DNA from: an uncultured Bacteroidales bacterium
Lineage (GTDB): Bacteria; Bacteroidota; Bacteroidia; Bacteroidales; F082
NCBI GenBank assembly: GCA_900318465.1
Contig: ONKQ01000015.1
Location: 1-64,000 of the forward strand
Length of the DNA stretch: 64,000 bases
Direction: 5' to 3'
This document shows, piece after piece, positions 51,094-59,645 of this stretch. A program made the translations under genes and the position numbers. The notes below the pieces were generated by a model. That model was given only the letters and a program-made list of their open reading frames with translations. It searched no databases and was not told the DNA's origin. The first letter of the stretch is position 1. The number at the start of each line of letters is the position of its first letter.

Positions 51094-51482
51094 TGCAACA
51101 TTTTTCCGGCATTGTTGTTTTTCCGTTAGGGACTCATATCGTGTTTTTTCGGCAGGGGTTCACGCCTCTTGCTGGATATGCTTTCATTCTACTGCCAATA
51201 ATCATCGGCGAATTAGGCGGATTAAACGAATTAGTTGGCTGCCGCAATGCGAAAGTCCCACAACGCCGCATCTGAAAGGCACAACCTCCCGTAACCGCAA
51301 GTCGCGACCTACGGCAGCCACGACTCTGCAACATAGCAGGCTGCATTTGCCATAGATATCGTAACGGCATACATAAAAACAATAGAGACGCGCCATAGCA
51401 CATCTCTATTATCAGATGGAAATTGAAAATTCCTTTCTCATCGCTCGTGATTCCAAATTCGGTAGAACAGGATACGAAAAGG
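51094..51482. other. Gene-free intergenic region with repeats
   Basis: No credible gene. It contains part of the ATTCG/ATTAGGCGGATTAAACGAATTAG repeat family at about 51204-51235 and a clear hairpin at 51382-51411. Short open frames here are low-complexity or overlap the repeats. Confidence 0.65.
51382..51411. repeat. Palindromic element between toxin-antitoxin genes and trpS
   Basis: AATAGAGACG and CATCTCTATT frame GCGCCATAGC, giving an imperfect hairpin of the GAGACGCGCCAT type often dispersed in Bacteroidota genomes. It may also end transcription from trpS on the minus strand, though the T-run is weak. Confidence 0.55.
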
Positions 51483-52478
51483 TCAATACTGCCTAAATCC
51501 AATGATCTTTCTCACCTCATTCAAGGTCTTAGCTGCGCTTTCGCGGGCCTTTTCGGCACCCATTCGGGCGATGCGGTCGAGGCGTTCCGTGTCGGACGAG
51601 AACTCGATGATGCGCTCGCGGATGGGCGCGACGGTCTTTTCCAAGTCCTCGGCCAACTGTTTCTTCATGTCGCCGTAGCGGATGGAGCAGTCGTTCCACT
51701 TCTCGTCGAAGTATTTCACCGTCTCAGGCTCGCTGACGATGTTCATCATCGTGAAGAGGTTCTGTATCACCTCGGGCTTAGGACTGTTAGGCTCGATTGG
51801 GCCGCTGTCGGTGACGGCGCGCATCACCTTCTTGCGCATCGTCTTTTCGTCCTCGAAGAGGTAGATGCAGTTGCCGTCGCTCTTGCCCATCTTGCCGCTG
51901 CCGTCGAGGCCGGGTACTTTGATGGCGTCGCCGCCGAAATAGTAGTTTTGCGGCTCGGGGAAGAACTCGATGCCGTAGATGTTGTTGAAACGGCGGGCGC
52001 ACTTGCGGGCCATCTCCATGTTTTGCTCTTGGTCTTTGCCCACAGGCACCCATTTGGCGCGGTGTTGCAGAATGTCGGCGGCCATCAAGGTCGGATAGGT
52101 GAACAGGCCTGCGTTCACATTATCAGGCTGTTGGCGGGCCTTTTCCTTGAAGGTGGTCACGCGGCCCAACTCACCGATATAGGCGTTCATATTGAAATAC
52201 AGATACAGTTCAATCGTCTCAGGCACATCACTTTGGATGTAGATGGTGGCCTTTTCGGGGTCGATGCCACAGGCCAAATATTCAGCCAAGATGGTGCGGG
52301 CCGAGCGCTGAATGTTTTCGGGCTTGGGGTGCGTGGTTAGCGAGTGCCAGTCGGCGATGAAGAAATAGCAATTGTAGTCTTCCTGCATCTTCACGAAACT
52401 GCGCACGGCACCGTAATAATTGCCAAGGTGAAGGTTTCCGGTGGGGCGGATGCCGCTCAAAACGATGTCTTTTGCCAT
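51483..52478 (-). CDS. trpS: Tryptophanyl-tRNA synthetase
   Basis: A 331-residue class I aminoacyl-tRNA synthetase. Signatures: HIGH-like GNLHLGNYYGA (14-24), FFIADWHSLTTH, FTYPTLMAADIL, VPVGKDQEQNMEMAR and KMSKS-like GSGKMGKSDGN. Length is typical. Single gene with its own promoter box (52498-52505). Charges tRNA-Trp in the cytoplasm. Confidence 0.95.
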   Translation of the reverse strand: MAKDIVLSGIRPTGNLHLGNYYGAVRSFVKMQEDYNCYFFIADWHSLTTHPKPENIQRSARTILAEYLACGIDPEKATIYIQSDVPETIELYLYFNMNAYIGELGRVTTFKEKARQQPDNVNAGLFTYPTLMAADILQHRAKWVPVGKDQEQNMEMARKCARRFNNIYGIEFFPEPQNYYFGGDAIKVPGLDGSGKMGKSDGNCIYLFEDEKTMRKKVMRAVTDSGPIEPNSPKPEVIQNLFTMMNIVSEPETVKYFDEKWNDCSIRYGDMKKQLAEDLEKTVAPIRERIIEFSSDTERLDRIARMGAEKARESAAKTLNEVRKIIGFRQY

Positions 52479-52497
52479 AGTTGATTCAATTTGGGTG

Positions 52498-52505
52498 CAA
52501 AAGTA
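52498..52505 (-). promoter_or_regulatory. -7 box of trpS
   Basis: TACTTTTG on the minus strand, about 20 nt before the trpS ATG. Confidence 0.6.
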
Positions 52506-52535
52506 AGAAAAAAAGGCCTGCCATCGGAATTTTGT

Positions 52536-52543
52536 TTAATTTT
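52536..52543 (+). promoter_or_regulatory. -7 box of hicBA
   Basis: TAATTTTG matches TAnnTTTG, 27 nt before the hicB ATG, divergent from trpS. Confidence 0.6.
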
Positions 52544-52569
52544 GCAGCATCAACCTTACAAACGGATAA

Positions 52570-52788
52570 ATGGAATACACAATCATCATTCATAAAGACG
52601 AACAAAGCGGCTGGTACACAGGCAAGTGTATGCAAGTTCCAGGCGCGATGAGCCAGGGGCGTACCCTTGACGAACTCATCGAGAACATGAAGGATGCAAT
52701 AAGACTGATGCTTGAATGTTACAGGGATGAAGCACTCCAAGCCTATGCGGGAGAAAAACACTTCTATCGGAAAGTGGCATTGGCATGA
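52570..52788 (+). CDS. hicB: HicB-type antitoxin
   Basis: A 72-residue protein with the HicB partial RNase H-like fold: EYTIIIHKDEQSGWYTGKCM then VPGAMSQGRTLDELIENMKDAIRLML. This short form lacks a separate C-terminal DNA-binding domain. It precedes hicA with a 4-nt ATGA overlap. The HicB-first order is found in many type II systems. Confidence 0.85.
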   Translation: MEYTIIIHKDEQSGWYTGKCMQVPGAMSQGRTLDELIENMKDAIRLMLECYRDEALQAYAGEKHFYRKVALA

Positions 52789-52979
52789 AAAGGAACCTGC
52801 TAATCCGTTACCTTGCCGAATATGGTTGCGTCTTATACCGTGAAGGAGGCAGACATAGCGTATTCATCAATACCGAGACTTCTAAAAAGGTTGCCATTCC
52901 ACGTCATCCCGATATCAATGACTATCTTGTTAGGGAAATCTGCAAGGAACTTGCAATACCCTATCCAGGTAAAAATTGA
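52785..52979 (+). CDS. hicA: HicA-type mRNA interferase toxin
   Basis: A 64-residue double-stranded-RNA-binding-like toxin. Features: LAEYGCVLYREGGRHSVFIN with the catalytic His in GGRHSVF, VAIPRHPDINDYLVREICKEL and a short tail, the standard HicA layout. It cleaves mRNA when freed from HicB. Translationally coupled to hicB. A terminator follows. Confidence 0.87.
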   Translation: MKRNLLIRYLAEYGCVLYREGGRHSVFINTETSKKVAIPRHPDINDYLVREICKELAIPYPGKN

Positions 52980-52995
52980 ACTATCACCAAAATAG

Positions 52996-53033
52996 AAAAG
53001 GTTTGCCGATTAATATCACGACAAACCTTTTCT
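52996..53033 (+). terminator. Terminator after hicA
   Basis: AAAAGGTTTG and CAAACCTTTT form a perfect stem followed by a T-containing tract. It may also serve the convergent gene at 53079. Confidence 0.75.
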
Positions 53034-53078
53034 TATTATGGCTGAAGCTCTAACCACATCGATTTTATCCCGTTCGGG

Positions 53079-55955
53079 CTATTTCACCACAAATTTCCGC
53101 GTCGCTTCGCCTACGGTAATGAAATACATCCCTTGAGGCAACGATGAAACGTCAATCTGTTGGTTTTCAGCGTTAATATTGCCGGAAAGGACGGTTTGGC
53201 CCATGAGGTTGGCAATTTGGAATTCGGAATGATGAATGCGGAATGTGGAATGATGAATGGTGAGAACGCCATTGGTAGGATTAGGATAAACCGTAAATGC
53301 GTTCCCTGAATCCATCGAAGGGCCAACCTCCTCCACACCGTGTACCTCCGAATAAATCGCATCGCAGTCTTCGTCGCCAGGTTTGAAGACCAGTTCGTTC
53401 TCCACCCAATAGCAGCGCATACCTTCCACACGGATGCCATCGCCATTGTCCATCAACCTTTCGGGGAAGAAACTGGTGAGATGGCCGATGCCGCACACGA
53501 TGTCGCCGCTGAAGTAGTCGTCCGCGTCGCTGACGTGCAGCATCCTATAAGTTTTGCCTTCGTATTCAACGGTTTCCACCGAATTGACGTGCATGATGAG
53601 TGTTTCCGTGCCGACCTTGGTGACCCAAGTGTCGCCTTCTTGGGCACCAAAGTCGTACAGCACGGTAAACTCTTCTAAGGTCTTGTTCCACCAATACACC
53701 TTGCCATCGCGCATATAGACATACTCGCGTGTCACATCCTCTCGCAATCCCTTGTCGTAAAGCGTGTTGATTTTCACAAGGATATGCGAAGGCTCATCGC
53801 CGACAACGGTATCACCCGCCTGATACATGTATTGGTAGGTGATGCTGCCGTTCTCGTTCTGGATTTCGTAATACCATTCGGCACCAGGAGGAAGGATTGG
53901 ATTTAAAACTTCGGCTTCGTTGATGTTGATTCGATAATAGAAATTCAAACCGTTATCAATCAAGATTTTTGAAGTAAAGGTCGCCGTGATTTCCTGACCA
54001 GAATAAATGGTGTCGTTGCCCACAAGGAACCATTCACTACCAGAATAGTCTTGTGGATTTTCGAGATAATATGTTCTCTCATTCGCTTTAAAAGCGACCA
54101 TCACTCCTGGCACTGGCAAAGGATTATTTCCTGTATTTGGTATGGGAGCCATTTCAACGGTTCCTGTCAAAGTGGTTTCTTCTTCAGTATCCATTTCAAC
54201 TATTTCGACAGTATTCACCTCAGAGCCATAAATATCATAACGAATGTGCTCTATGCCTTTTAAGTCAACATGCATGCCTTCCCTGAAAATGTCGTTGTTG
54301 ATAAACGACCCTTTGTAAAACTGGCCATTGTGCATCGGATAAAATGGGCTTGGAAACGTGAAGTCACCCCATAGGAAGGTCAAAAAATGCTGATCCTCAA
54401 AAGGAGCGGAAAGATAGAGCGGGTTCCAATAATTCGTGGAAAGTGTACCATCTTCTAGTTCGAAGGTGTAATCCCTAAATGGTTGTATATCTTGTAATTC
54501 CATGCCCATAAACTCGTTTCCGATGGAATCCGTTTGAATGCTGCAATGTCCGATAAAAGTAAGAAGGTCGAAGTCTTCATACGTCACGCCATTGAAGACC
54601 AAAGGCCAGGTTTGTAGTTCACCATTGATGGTAAGGTAATATATCTGACTGGGAGAAACAGTAGGTTGGATATACACATACTCTTCTGGCCACCCCTTAA
54701 GCATGGAAGTGATGGCATCGTAATAATGTGCTGTAGTCTCTTGAATATCTATCACATAAAACGGGTTACCCAATTCATCTGACATCGTCTTGATGGTTCC
54801 AGACACGTCAATGGCAGTACCAATGGGTATGGTATCGTAGTGAACAACGAGTGCATCCAAGTTCGGGTTGGGCCAAAAGCCATCCACGGTGACATAAAAC
54901 GTTTCCTCTCCTGAAACGATAGCCAGTCGGGTGTCGCAAACGTTTTGCTCGAAATAGGGAGCGGGAACGCGGGTCAATATGCCATTCAAAGGAATGGAAA
55001 TCTCATCGGCACGTTGGATACTCTTGTAATACTGACTTTCAAATTCTGGTTCCCAAACATCACCATGGCAATAAATATGGTTGTCACGACCTTTGTAAAG
55101 ACCCAAGTCAGGGTCGGGAGCGGTTGTTGTTGAAGGGATGTTCTCGCTACACTGGGTATAGGTCTGGCCGTGGTCAGTGGAGTAGAACAAGGCTTCGTTG
55201 TCCCAGTCCACACGTTTCATTGCAAAAATGACATCATTTGTCAGTGCAAATCGGTCGGCATTGACAACGTAAACATCGTTTTCATAATAGAAAGTTCCAG
55301 GACTAGCAACTAAAATGTTCCCTTCACTGTCAAAAGCCATCTCTCTTCCTCCGAAGGGCACTTTCACCGTCCAGTTGGTCATGTTGTCCAAAGTTGCGGT
55401 ATATATTCCAGTATGGTCGACAGGAATAGTCCAACTATAGGTACTCACATAAACGTTTCCCTCATGGTCAGCGAGAATACTTCCAAAATTCGCGTCACCG
55501 ATGAAATCAATGGGAGTTTCGTTCCATGACTCACCGCTGTCCAAAGTCCAGAAAAAAGTGTCGTGGTTTGCTATGAAGATGGTGTCATTTGAAAGCGAGA
55601 ACATACCCAAAGGCCAGTTGGTGGAGATGCCCGACATCTGTTCCTGCCAGTTATCGCCGTTGTCGTCAGAATACCATAATTTGTGTGTGTTCTCGTTAAA
55701 AACGAAGATTCTTTCCTGATCATTAATCATGAAAGTTTCCTTCCTGACATAACTCGCCACGTTAAGGGATTCCCAATTCACGCCCTCATCCTGTGAACGG
55801 AACAATCCGCTGTAGCCCATGTCACAAAACATGTCGCCGTTGGCAGATACACCAAGGAATTCTCCATCCATTCCGACAGGTTTCCAAACATTTTGTGCCA
55901 CGCCACCAAGGGCGAAGCCAGCTAAAATTGCTAAAGTTAATACTAATCTTTTCAT
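53079..55955 (-). CDS. Exported T9SS cargo protein with Asp-box propeller-like N-terminus
   Basis: A 958-residue secreted protein with a signal peptide (1-20, ending GGVAQ). Residues of about 25-300 hold Asp-box-like turns (SQDEGVNW, SDDNGDNW, TLDSGESW, STDHGQTY) of a beta-propeller, but no YRIP motif, so it is not an obvious sialidase. Beta-rich domains of unknown type follow. The C-terminal T9SS type A domain starts at FTVYPNPTNGVLTI and ends FVVK. Within it a 7-residue tandem repeat (HHSTFRI HHSEFQI) has been inserted in frame. Function unknown; ligand binding at the surface is likely. Confidence 0.8.
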   Translation of the reverse strand: MKRLVLTLAILAGFALGGVAQNVWKPVGMDGEFLGVSANGDMFCDMGYSGLFRSQDEGVNWESLNVASYVRKETFMINDQERIFVFNENTHKLWYSDDNGDNWQEQMSGISTNWPLGMFSLSNDTIFIANHDTFFWTLDSGESWNETPIDFIGDANFGSILADHEGNVYVSTYSWTIPVDHTGIYTATLDNMTNWTVKVPFGGREMAFDSEGNILVASPGTFYYENDVYVVNADRFALTNDVIFAMKRVDWDNEALFYSTDHGQTYTQCSENIPSTTTAPDPDLGLYKGRDNHIYCHGDVWEPEFESQYYKSIQRADEISIPLNGILTRVPAPYFEQNVCDTRLAIVSGEETFYVTVDGFWPNPNLDALVVHYDTIPIGTAIDVSGTIKTMSDELGNPFYVIDIQETTAHYYDAITSMLKGWPEEYVYIQPTVSPSQIYYLTINGELQTWPLVFNGVTYEDFDLLTFIGHCSIQTDSIGNEFMGMELQDIQPFRDYTFELEDGTLSTNYWNPLYLSAPFEDQHFLTFLWGDFTFPSPFYPMHNGQFYKGSFINNDIFREGMHVDLKGIEHIRYDIYGSEVNTVEIVEMDTEEETTLTGTVEMAPIPNTGNNPLPVPGVMVAFKANERTYYLENPQDYSGSEWFLVGNDTIYSGQEITATFTSKILIDNGLNFYYRININEAEVLNPILPPGAEWYYEIQNENGSITYQYMYQAGDTVVGDEPSHILVKINTLYDKGLREDVTREYVYMRDGKVYWWNKTLEEFTVLYDFGAQEGDTWVTKVGTETLIMHVNSVETVEYEGKTYRMLHVSDADDYFSGDIVCGIGHLTSFFPERLMDNGDGIRVEGMRCYWVENELVFKPGDEDCDAIYSEVHGVEEVGPSMDSGNAFTVYPNPTNGVLTIHHSTFRIHHSEFQIANLMGQTVLSGNINAENQQIDVSSLPQGMYFITVGEATRKFVVK
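53219..53261 (-). repeat. In-frame 21-bp tandem repeat inside a T9SS sorting domain
   Basis: ggaatgatgaatg recurs with a 21-bp period, followed by partial units. On the coding strand this reads as HHSTFRI HHSEFQI between the first and second strands of the sorting domain. Confidence 0.7.
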
Positions 55956-55997
55956 TGTCGTATGTTTTTGATTGTTAATTATTTGATTTCGTTTTTT

Positions 55998-56070
55998 AAC
56001 TACGGATTTTACGGATTATACAAATTCCATTTTGATGAATATTTCCGTCAAATCCGTGTAATCCGTAGTT
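55998..56070. repeat. Inverted repeat with TAATCCGTAGTT ends
   Basis: AACTACGGATT (55998-56008) faces AATCCGTAGTT (56060-56070), with further partial matches inside. The same family occurs near 684-843 and, in part, near 51204-51235. Confidence 0.6.
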
Positions 56071-56072
56071 TC

Positions 56073-57545
56073 TCATACAGCATTCACGATTTCCTCAAAG
56101 GTGCGGTTATCATCCCCGAGGTCCATCTTCATCTGTTTTATGCGGGTTTTGCGTTTGTAGTAAGAGTCGGTCTGCGTGTCCAACAGGATGGAAATCACTT
56201 GGTTGGAGAAGCCGTTTTTCGAGAGGCAGCAGATGCGCACATCCCACTTGCCGAGTTTGGGGTAGAGTTGCAACAGCCGCTGCGAGAAGCCGTCGAAGAC
56301 CAAGTCGGTGAGGCTGATGAAGTCGTTCCAGTCGTTGTCGGTCAGCTCGAAGTTGAGCGAGTCGTTGTTCACCTCTTCCGTGAGGGCTTGCGCGGTGACC
56401 ATGATCTTGTTTCGCGTCAAGATTTTCTGGATCGACATCAAATCCTTCGGCGGGAGGGTCTGTTGGTAGCGGCGTAGTTCGTCGTTGGTGCGAATCAGAT
56501 TCTCCATGTCGCTCACCAACTCGTGGATGCGGTTCTGGTCGCGCTCCACCTGCCGCCCGAAGTGCTCCATCTCCAGTTTGTGGTCGCTGATTTTCTTCCT
56601 CACAATCAGGAGGATGACGAGCAAGGCAATGACAGCTAAGGCGATAATCAGGTAGAGTTTCAGGTCGCGGGTGCGGTGCAGACTCTCCAGCTCGCTCTGC
56701 TGCGCCTTCAATTCATATTCCGACTTAATCCTTTGGATGTTCTCGTTGGAGTGTTCAGCATCGGCTTGCATCATGTTCGCGGCAAACTGCTCGTGGTATT
56801 TCACCGCTTGTTGGTAATCACCCTCGCTGTAGGCAATGGCATAAAGCGTTTGATAGACAGACATTTTCAGTCCGGCACGCTCGCTGCGGAGGGCTTGGCT
56901 CAAGTAGGACTTCGCCTTTTCGTTTTCGCGTGTGTAATAATAGAGGATGCCCAAGGTCATGTTGGCGATGTCGGTGTCGTTGGCGCCGAGGCCGATTTCC
57001 AGGGCTTGGTTGACGCTTTCGATGCCTTTGGCGAAGTTGCCCGTTTCCATGTAGTAGTCGCGACCCATCTCGAGATAGAGGTCAGCAAGCATAGCTTGGT
57101 CGTTGATGAAGGTGGCAACACGAAAAGCTGAGTCGTAGTATTGCTTGGCTTGGGTGTATTGCTCCTGCGCCCTCACCGCCCGACCGCTGTTGCGGTAGGC
57201 GTTCATCATGCCCGATGAGTCGGCGGTCTGCTTGAAGCAGTTCAACGCCTGTTGATGTTGCTTGAAGGCATCCTCGAAAAGGCCGTGTTTGAGGTACATC
57301 GCGCCGAGGTTGTCGCAAAGTTTGCCTTCCAATTGGACGGTTTCGGCAGTCTTGTTGGAACGCTGCACGAGGGCCAGCCCTTGCAGGAACTTCTCGGCGG
57401 CTTCTTCGGAGCGGCGTTGCTCGCGCAGTTCGGCACCTTCCTTATAGAGGGCTTGGGCTTGTTCCATGCGCTTCGTCGGGCTGTCGCAGGCGGCCATTGT
57501 AAGGAGTACCGCAATTAGGCTGAGTGTTTTTAAGGTCGTTTTCAT
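56073..57545 (-). CDS. TPR membrane protein with C-terminal helix-turn-helix-like domain
   Basis: A 490-residue protein with a lipoprotein-like signal (lipobox LTMAAC, Cys 20). Tetratricopeptide repeats follow (about 25-270, with units such as GAMYLKHGLFEDAFKQHQQAL and YRNSGRAVRAQEQYTQAKQYY). One membrane helix (LYLIIALAVIALLVILLIV, about 297-315), a coiled coil (about 320-370) and a C-terminal part with LYPKLGKWDVRICCLSKNGFSNQVISILLDT, resembling a LuxR-type helix-turn-helix, complete the protein. This TPR-TM-HTH layout is frequent in Bacteroidales and suggests a signal-responsive membrane-bound regulator. A dispersed repeat lies in its probable 5' leader. Confidence 0.75.
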   Translation of the reverse strand: MKTTLKTLSLIAVLLTMAACDSPTKRMEQAQALYKEGAELREQRRSEEAAEKFLQGLALVQRSNKTAETVQLEGKLCDNLGAMYLKHGLFEDAFKQHQQALNCFKQTADSSGMMNAYRNSGRAVRAQEQYTQAKQYYDSAFRVATFINDQAMLADLYLEMGRDYYMETGNFAKGIESVNQALEIGLGANDTDIANMTLGILYYYTRENEKAKSYLSQALRSERAGLKMSVYQTLYAIAYSEGDYQQAVKYHEQFAANMMQADAEHSNENIQRIKSEYELKAQQSELESLHRTRDLKLYLIIALAVIALLVILLIVRKKISDHKLEMEHFGRQVERDQNRIHELVSDMENLIRTNDELRRYQQTLPPKDLMSIQKILTRNKIMVTAQALTEEVNNDSLNFELTDNDWNDFISLTDLVFDGFSQRLLQLYPKLGKWDVRICCLSKNGFSNQVISILLDTQTDSYYKRKTRIKQMKMDLGDDNRTFEEIVNAV

Positions 57546-57634
57546 AGGTTTCCACTTTTATATTATGTCTCTTCGTCCGCTTCGCATCTTTGCGAGGAGG
57601 AACGGCGGAGCAATCTATTTCGTTTCATTCGTTC

Positions 57635-57713
57635 AATTCGCCGACAAAAGAAAACGGCGAATTTTGCGAATTAAGCGAATGGACTGCTTCGTTCCTCGCA
57701 GTGACGCAAAGCG
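57635..57713. repeat. Composite dispersed repeat, copy 2
   Basis: Same ordered parts as copy 1 at 48286: AATTCGCCG..CGGCGAAT stem, ATTAAGCGAAT, GGACTGCTTCGTTC then CTCGCAGTGACGCAA. It lies between the promoter box at 57731 and the ATG at 57545, so it is in the TPR gene's 5' leader. Confidence 0.7.
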
Positions 57714-57730
57714 TGTCCGTTTCTCTGACG

Positions 57731-57738
57731 CAAAAATA
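57731..57738 (-). promoter_or_regulatory. -7 box of the TPR regulator gene
   Basis: TATTTTTG on the minus strand (TAnnTTTG), about 186 nt before the ATG. No closer box is seen. Confidence 0.45.
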
Positions 57739-57882
57739 TACAGAAAAAACGCTTGTCAAGAGGCAAAGGGGGCGCAACGGGGCGATGTCCCTACTTTTTT
57801 GGAATGTCCTTATTGTAGTTTTCTAAAAATCAACAATATAACAATTGTCGCAAAACGGGCTTGTCCCTACTTTTTTTGCAGA

Positions 57883-57916
57883 AAAAGCCGCCCCAAAGCG
57901 ATGATGGGACGGCTTT
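57883..57916 (-). terminator. Terminator of rng
   Basis: AAAAGCCG.CCC and GGG.CGGCTTTT form a stem with one mismatch. On the minus strand it is followed by T-rich sequence. Confidence 0.75.
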
Positions 57917-57945
57917 TCGAGGTTTTTTTGTGGCAGCAACTTCCT

Positions 57946-59541
57946 TTAGAGCTTGATGTCTTCGCCGTTGGCGTTGAGGAAATTGTACTGTAGTGCATGG
58001 AACTCGGGCATCGCCTGCACTTTGAAGCTCTTGCCGTACTTCTTGATCCATTTGCGGCGAATCGAAAACAGCCCGTCGATGCAAAGGTAGGAATAGATGA
58101 ACGGGTGTACCTGCAAGGTGATGTGGCTCTCGTTCTGGTCGACGAGGAGGTATTTGAGGTTGTTTTCGATTTCGTCGACGAACAGCATGGCTGGCCTGAT
58201 TTTGCCCGTTCCGGAACAGACGGGGCATTTCTCCTGCACCTGTATCTCGGTCTCGGGGCGCACACGGTGGCGCGTAATCTGGATGAGGCCGAACTTGGTG
58301 GCGGGCAGGATGGTGTGTTTGGCGCGGTCGTTCTTCATGGCGTCCACAAGGGCGTCGAAAAGCTTCTTGCGGTTCTTCGACTCGCGCAGGTCGATGAAGT
58401 CGACGATGATGATGCCGCCCATGTCGCGCAGACGTAGCTGGCGGGCGATTTCCTTGGCGGCTTCGATGTTGACTTCAAGGGCGTTTTCTTCAGGCGTGTT
58501 CTCGCTGTTCAGACGGTGACCGCTGTTGACGTCGATGACGTGCATGGCCTCGGTGTGCTCGATGACGAGGTAGACACCGTTTCTGATGGTGACAATCTTC
58601 CCGAAAAAGCCTTTGATCTGCTTCGTGACGTTGTAATGGTCAAAGATGGGGTCTTTGCCTTTGTGAAGTTGCACGATTTCAGCCTTTTGCGGGGCGATGG
58701 TCTGGAGGTAACTCCGAATGTCTTCATAAAGTTTCTCGTCGTTCGTGATGATGCGGTTGAACGACTCGTTCAGCAAATCGCGCAGCATGACGGCGGTTTG
58801 GTCCATTTCGCTGACCATCCTGCCGAAGTCTTTCATGCGCTTCATCTCAATGGTGCAATGCTCCCATTTCTCGATGAGCGAGCGCAGGTCGGCATCAAGG
58901 TCGGCCACTTTCTTGCCCTCGGCGATGGTGCGGATGATGACGCCGTAATTGTTGGGACGGATGCTCTGGATGAGCCGTCTGAGGCGGTTGCGTTCTTCGT
59001 TGCTGCGGATTTTCTGTGATACCGAAATGCGGTTGGAGAAGGGGACGAGGACGAGATAGCGACCAGCGAATGAGATTTCGGCGGAGATGCGCGGCCCTTT
59101 GGTGGAGATGGGCTCCTTGGCGATTTGCACCGGCAGCAGCTCGCCCACCGTGAGGTAGTCGGCAATCTTGCCGTTCTTTTCCAAATCAGGCTCAAGGACG
59201 AAATCGTTCATCGAGACATTTTGGCCCGAAACGACTTGGTTCCTGTATTTCAGCACCGACCGGCCTTGCAGACCGAGGTCGAGGTAATGCAGGAAGGCCT
59301 CTTTGTGGTAGCCCACTTCTACGAAAGCGGCGTTGAGGCCGGGAAGAAGCTTCTTCACGCGACCGAGATACACGTCGCCCACCGCAAACTGGTTGTTGGT
59401 CTTCTCTTTGTGAAGTTCGACAAGTACGTTGTCCTCCAGCAGAGCGATGTCAACCTCCGAAGCGTGCGCGTTGATGATCAAGTCGCGCTGCACCGTCACT
59501 TCACCCGCCTGTTCGACGGGTTCTTTCTGTTCTTCAGTCAT
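57946..59541 (-). CDS. rng: Ribonuclease G/E family protein
   Basis: A 531-residue endoribonuclease. It has an N-terminal S1-like part with FAVGDVYLGRVKKLLPGLNAAFVEVG, the RNase H-like region SIRPNNYGVIIRT, catalytic Asp in HVIDVNSGHR and in GGIIIVDFIDLRESKNR, and the zinc-link CPVCSGTG. Length fits RNase G rather than E, with no long C-terminal scaffold. It processes rRNA and mRNA in the cytoplasm. The gene follows a terminator-like hairpin, so it may have weak read-through from the HU operon. Confidence 0.92.
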   Translation of the reverse strand: MTEEQKEPVEQAGEVTVQRDLIINAHASEVDIALLEDNVLVELHKEKTNNQFAVGDVYLGRVKKLLPGLNAAFVEVGYHKEAFLHYLDLGLQGRSVLKYRNQVVSGQNVSMNDFVLEPDLEKNGKIADYLTVGELLPVQIAKEPISTKGPRISAEISFAGRYLVLVPFSNRISVSQKIRSNEERNRLRRLIQSIRPNNYGVIIRTIAEGKKVADLDADLRSLIEKWEHCTIEMKRMKDFGRMVSEMDQTAVMLRDLLNESFNRIITNDEKLYEDIRSYLQTIAPQKAEIVQLHKGKDPIFDHYNVTKQIKGFFGKIVTIRNGVYLVIEHTEAMHVIDVNSGHRLNSENTPEENALEVNIEAAKEIARQLRLRDMGGIIIVDFIDLRESKNRKKLFDALVDAMKNDRAKHTILPATKFGLIQITRHRVRPETEIQVQEKCPVCSGTGKIRPAMLFVDEIENNLKYLLVDQNESHITLQVHPFIYSYLCIDGLFSIRRKWIKKYGKSFKVQAMPEFHALQYNFLNANGEDIKL

Positions 59542-59583
59542 GGTGATTTTGCTTTAGGGGTTAACAATCTGATTGATAAAACA

Positions 59584-59621
59584 AAACACAACATCGGAGT
59601 TTCACCGATGCTGTGTTGTTG
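59584..59621 (-). terminator. Terminator between the COX24-like gene and rng
   Basis: On the minus strand AACACAGCATCGG pairs with CCGATGTTGTGTT, followed by TTGTTTTATC. A partial terminator or attenuator upstream of rng. Confidence 0.7.
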
Positions 59622-59645
59622 TTCTTGTTTAGGCTCAAGAAGAGC

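Larger units (their letters stand above)
57546..57945. other. Gene-free region: leader, repeats and rng terminator
   Basis: It holds the composite repeat (57635-57713), a -7 box for the TPR gene (57731-57738), a near-duplicate GTCCCTACTTTTTT motif at about 57789-57802 and 57863-57877, and the rng terminator. No gene is seen. Confidence 0.65.

Noticed and set aside
51134-51502. A 122-codon minus-strand frame downstream of trpS.
   Set aside because: It runs through the intergenic repeats and hairpin, and has no family likeness.
53079-55955. Calling the Asp-box protein a second sialidase.
   Set aside because: It has Asp-box-like turns but no YRIP motif or arginine triad, so only a propeller-like binding protein is supported.
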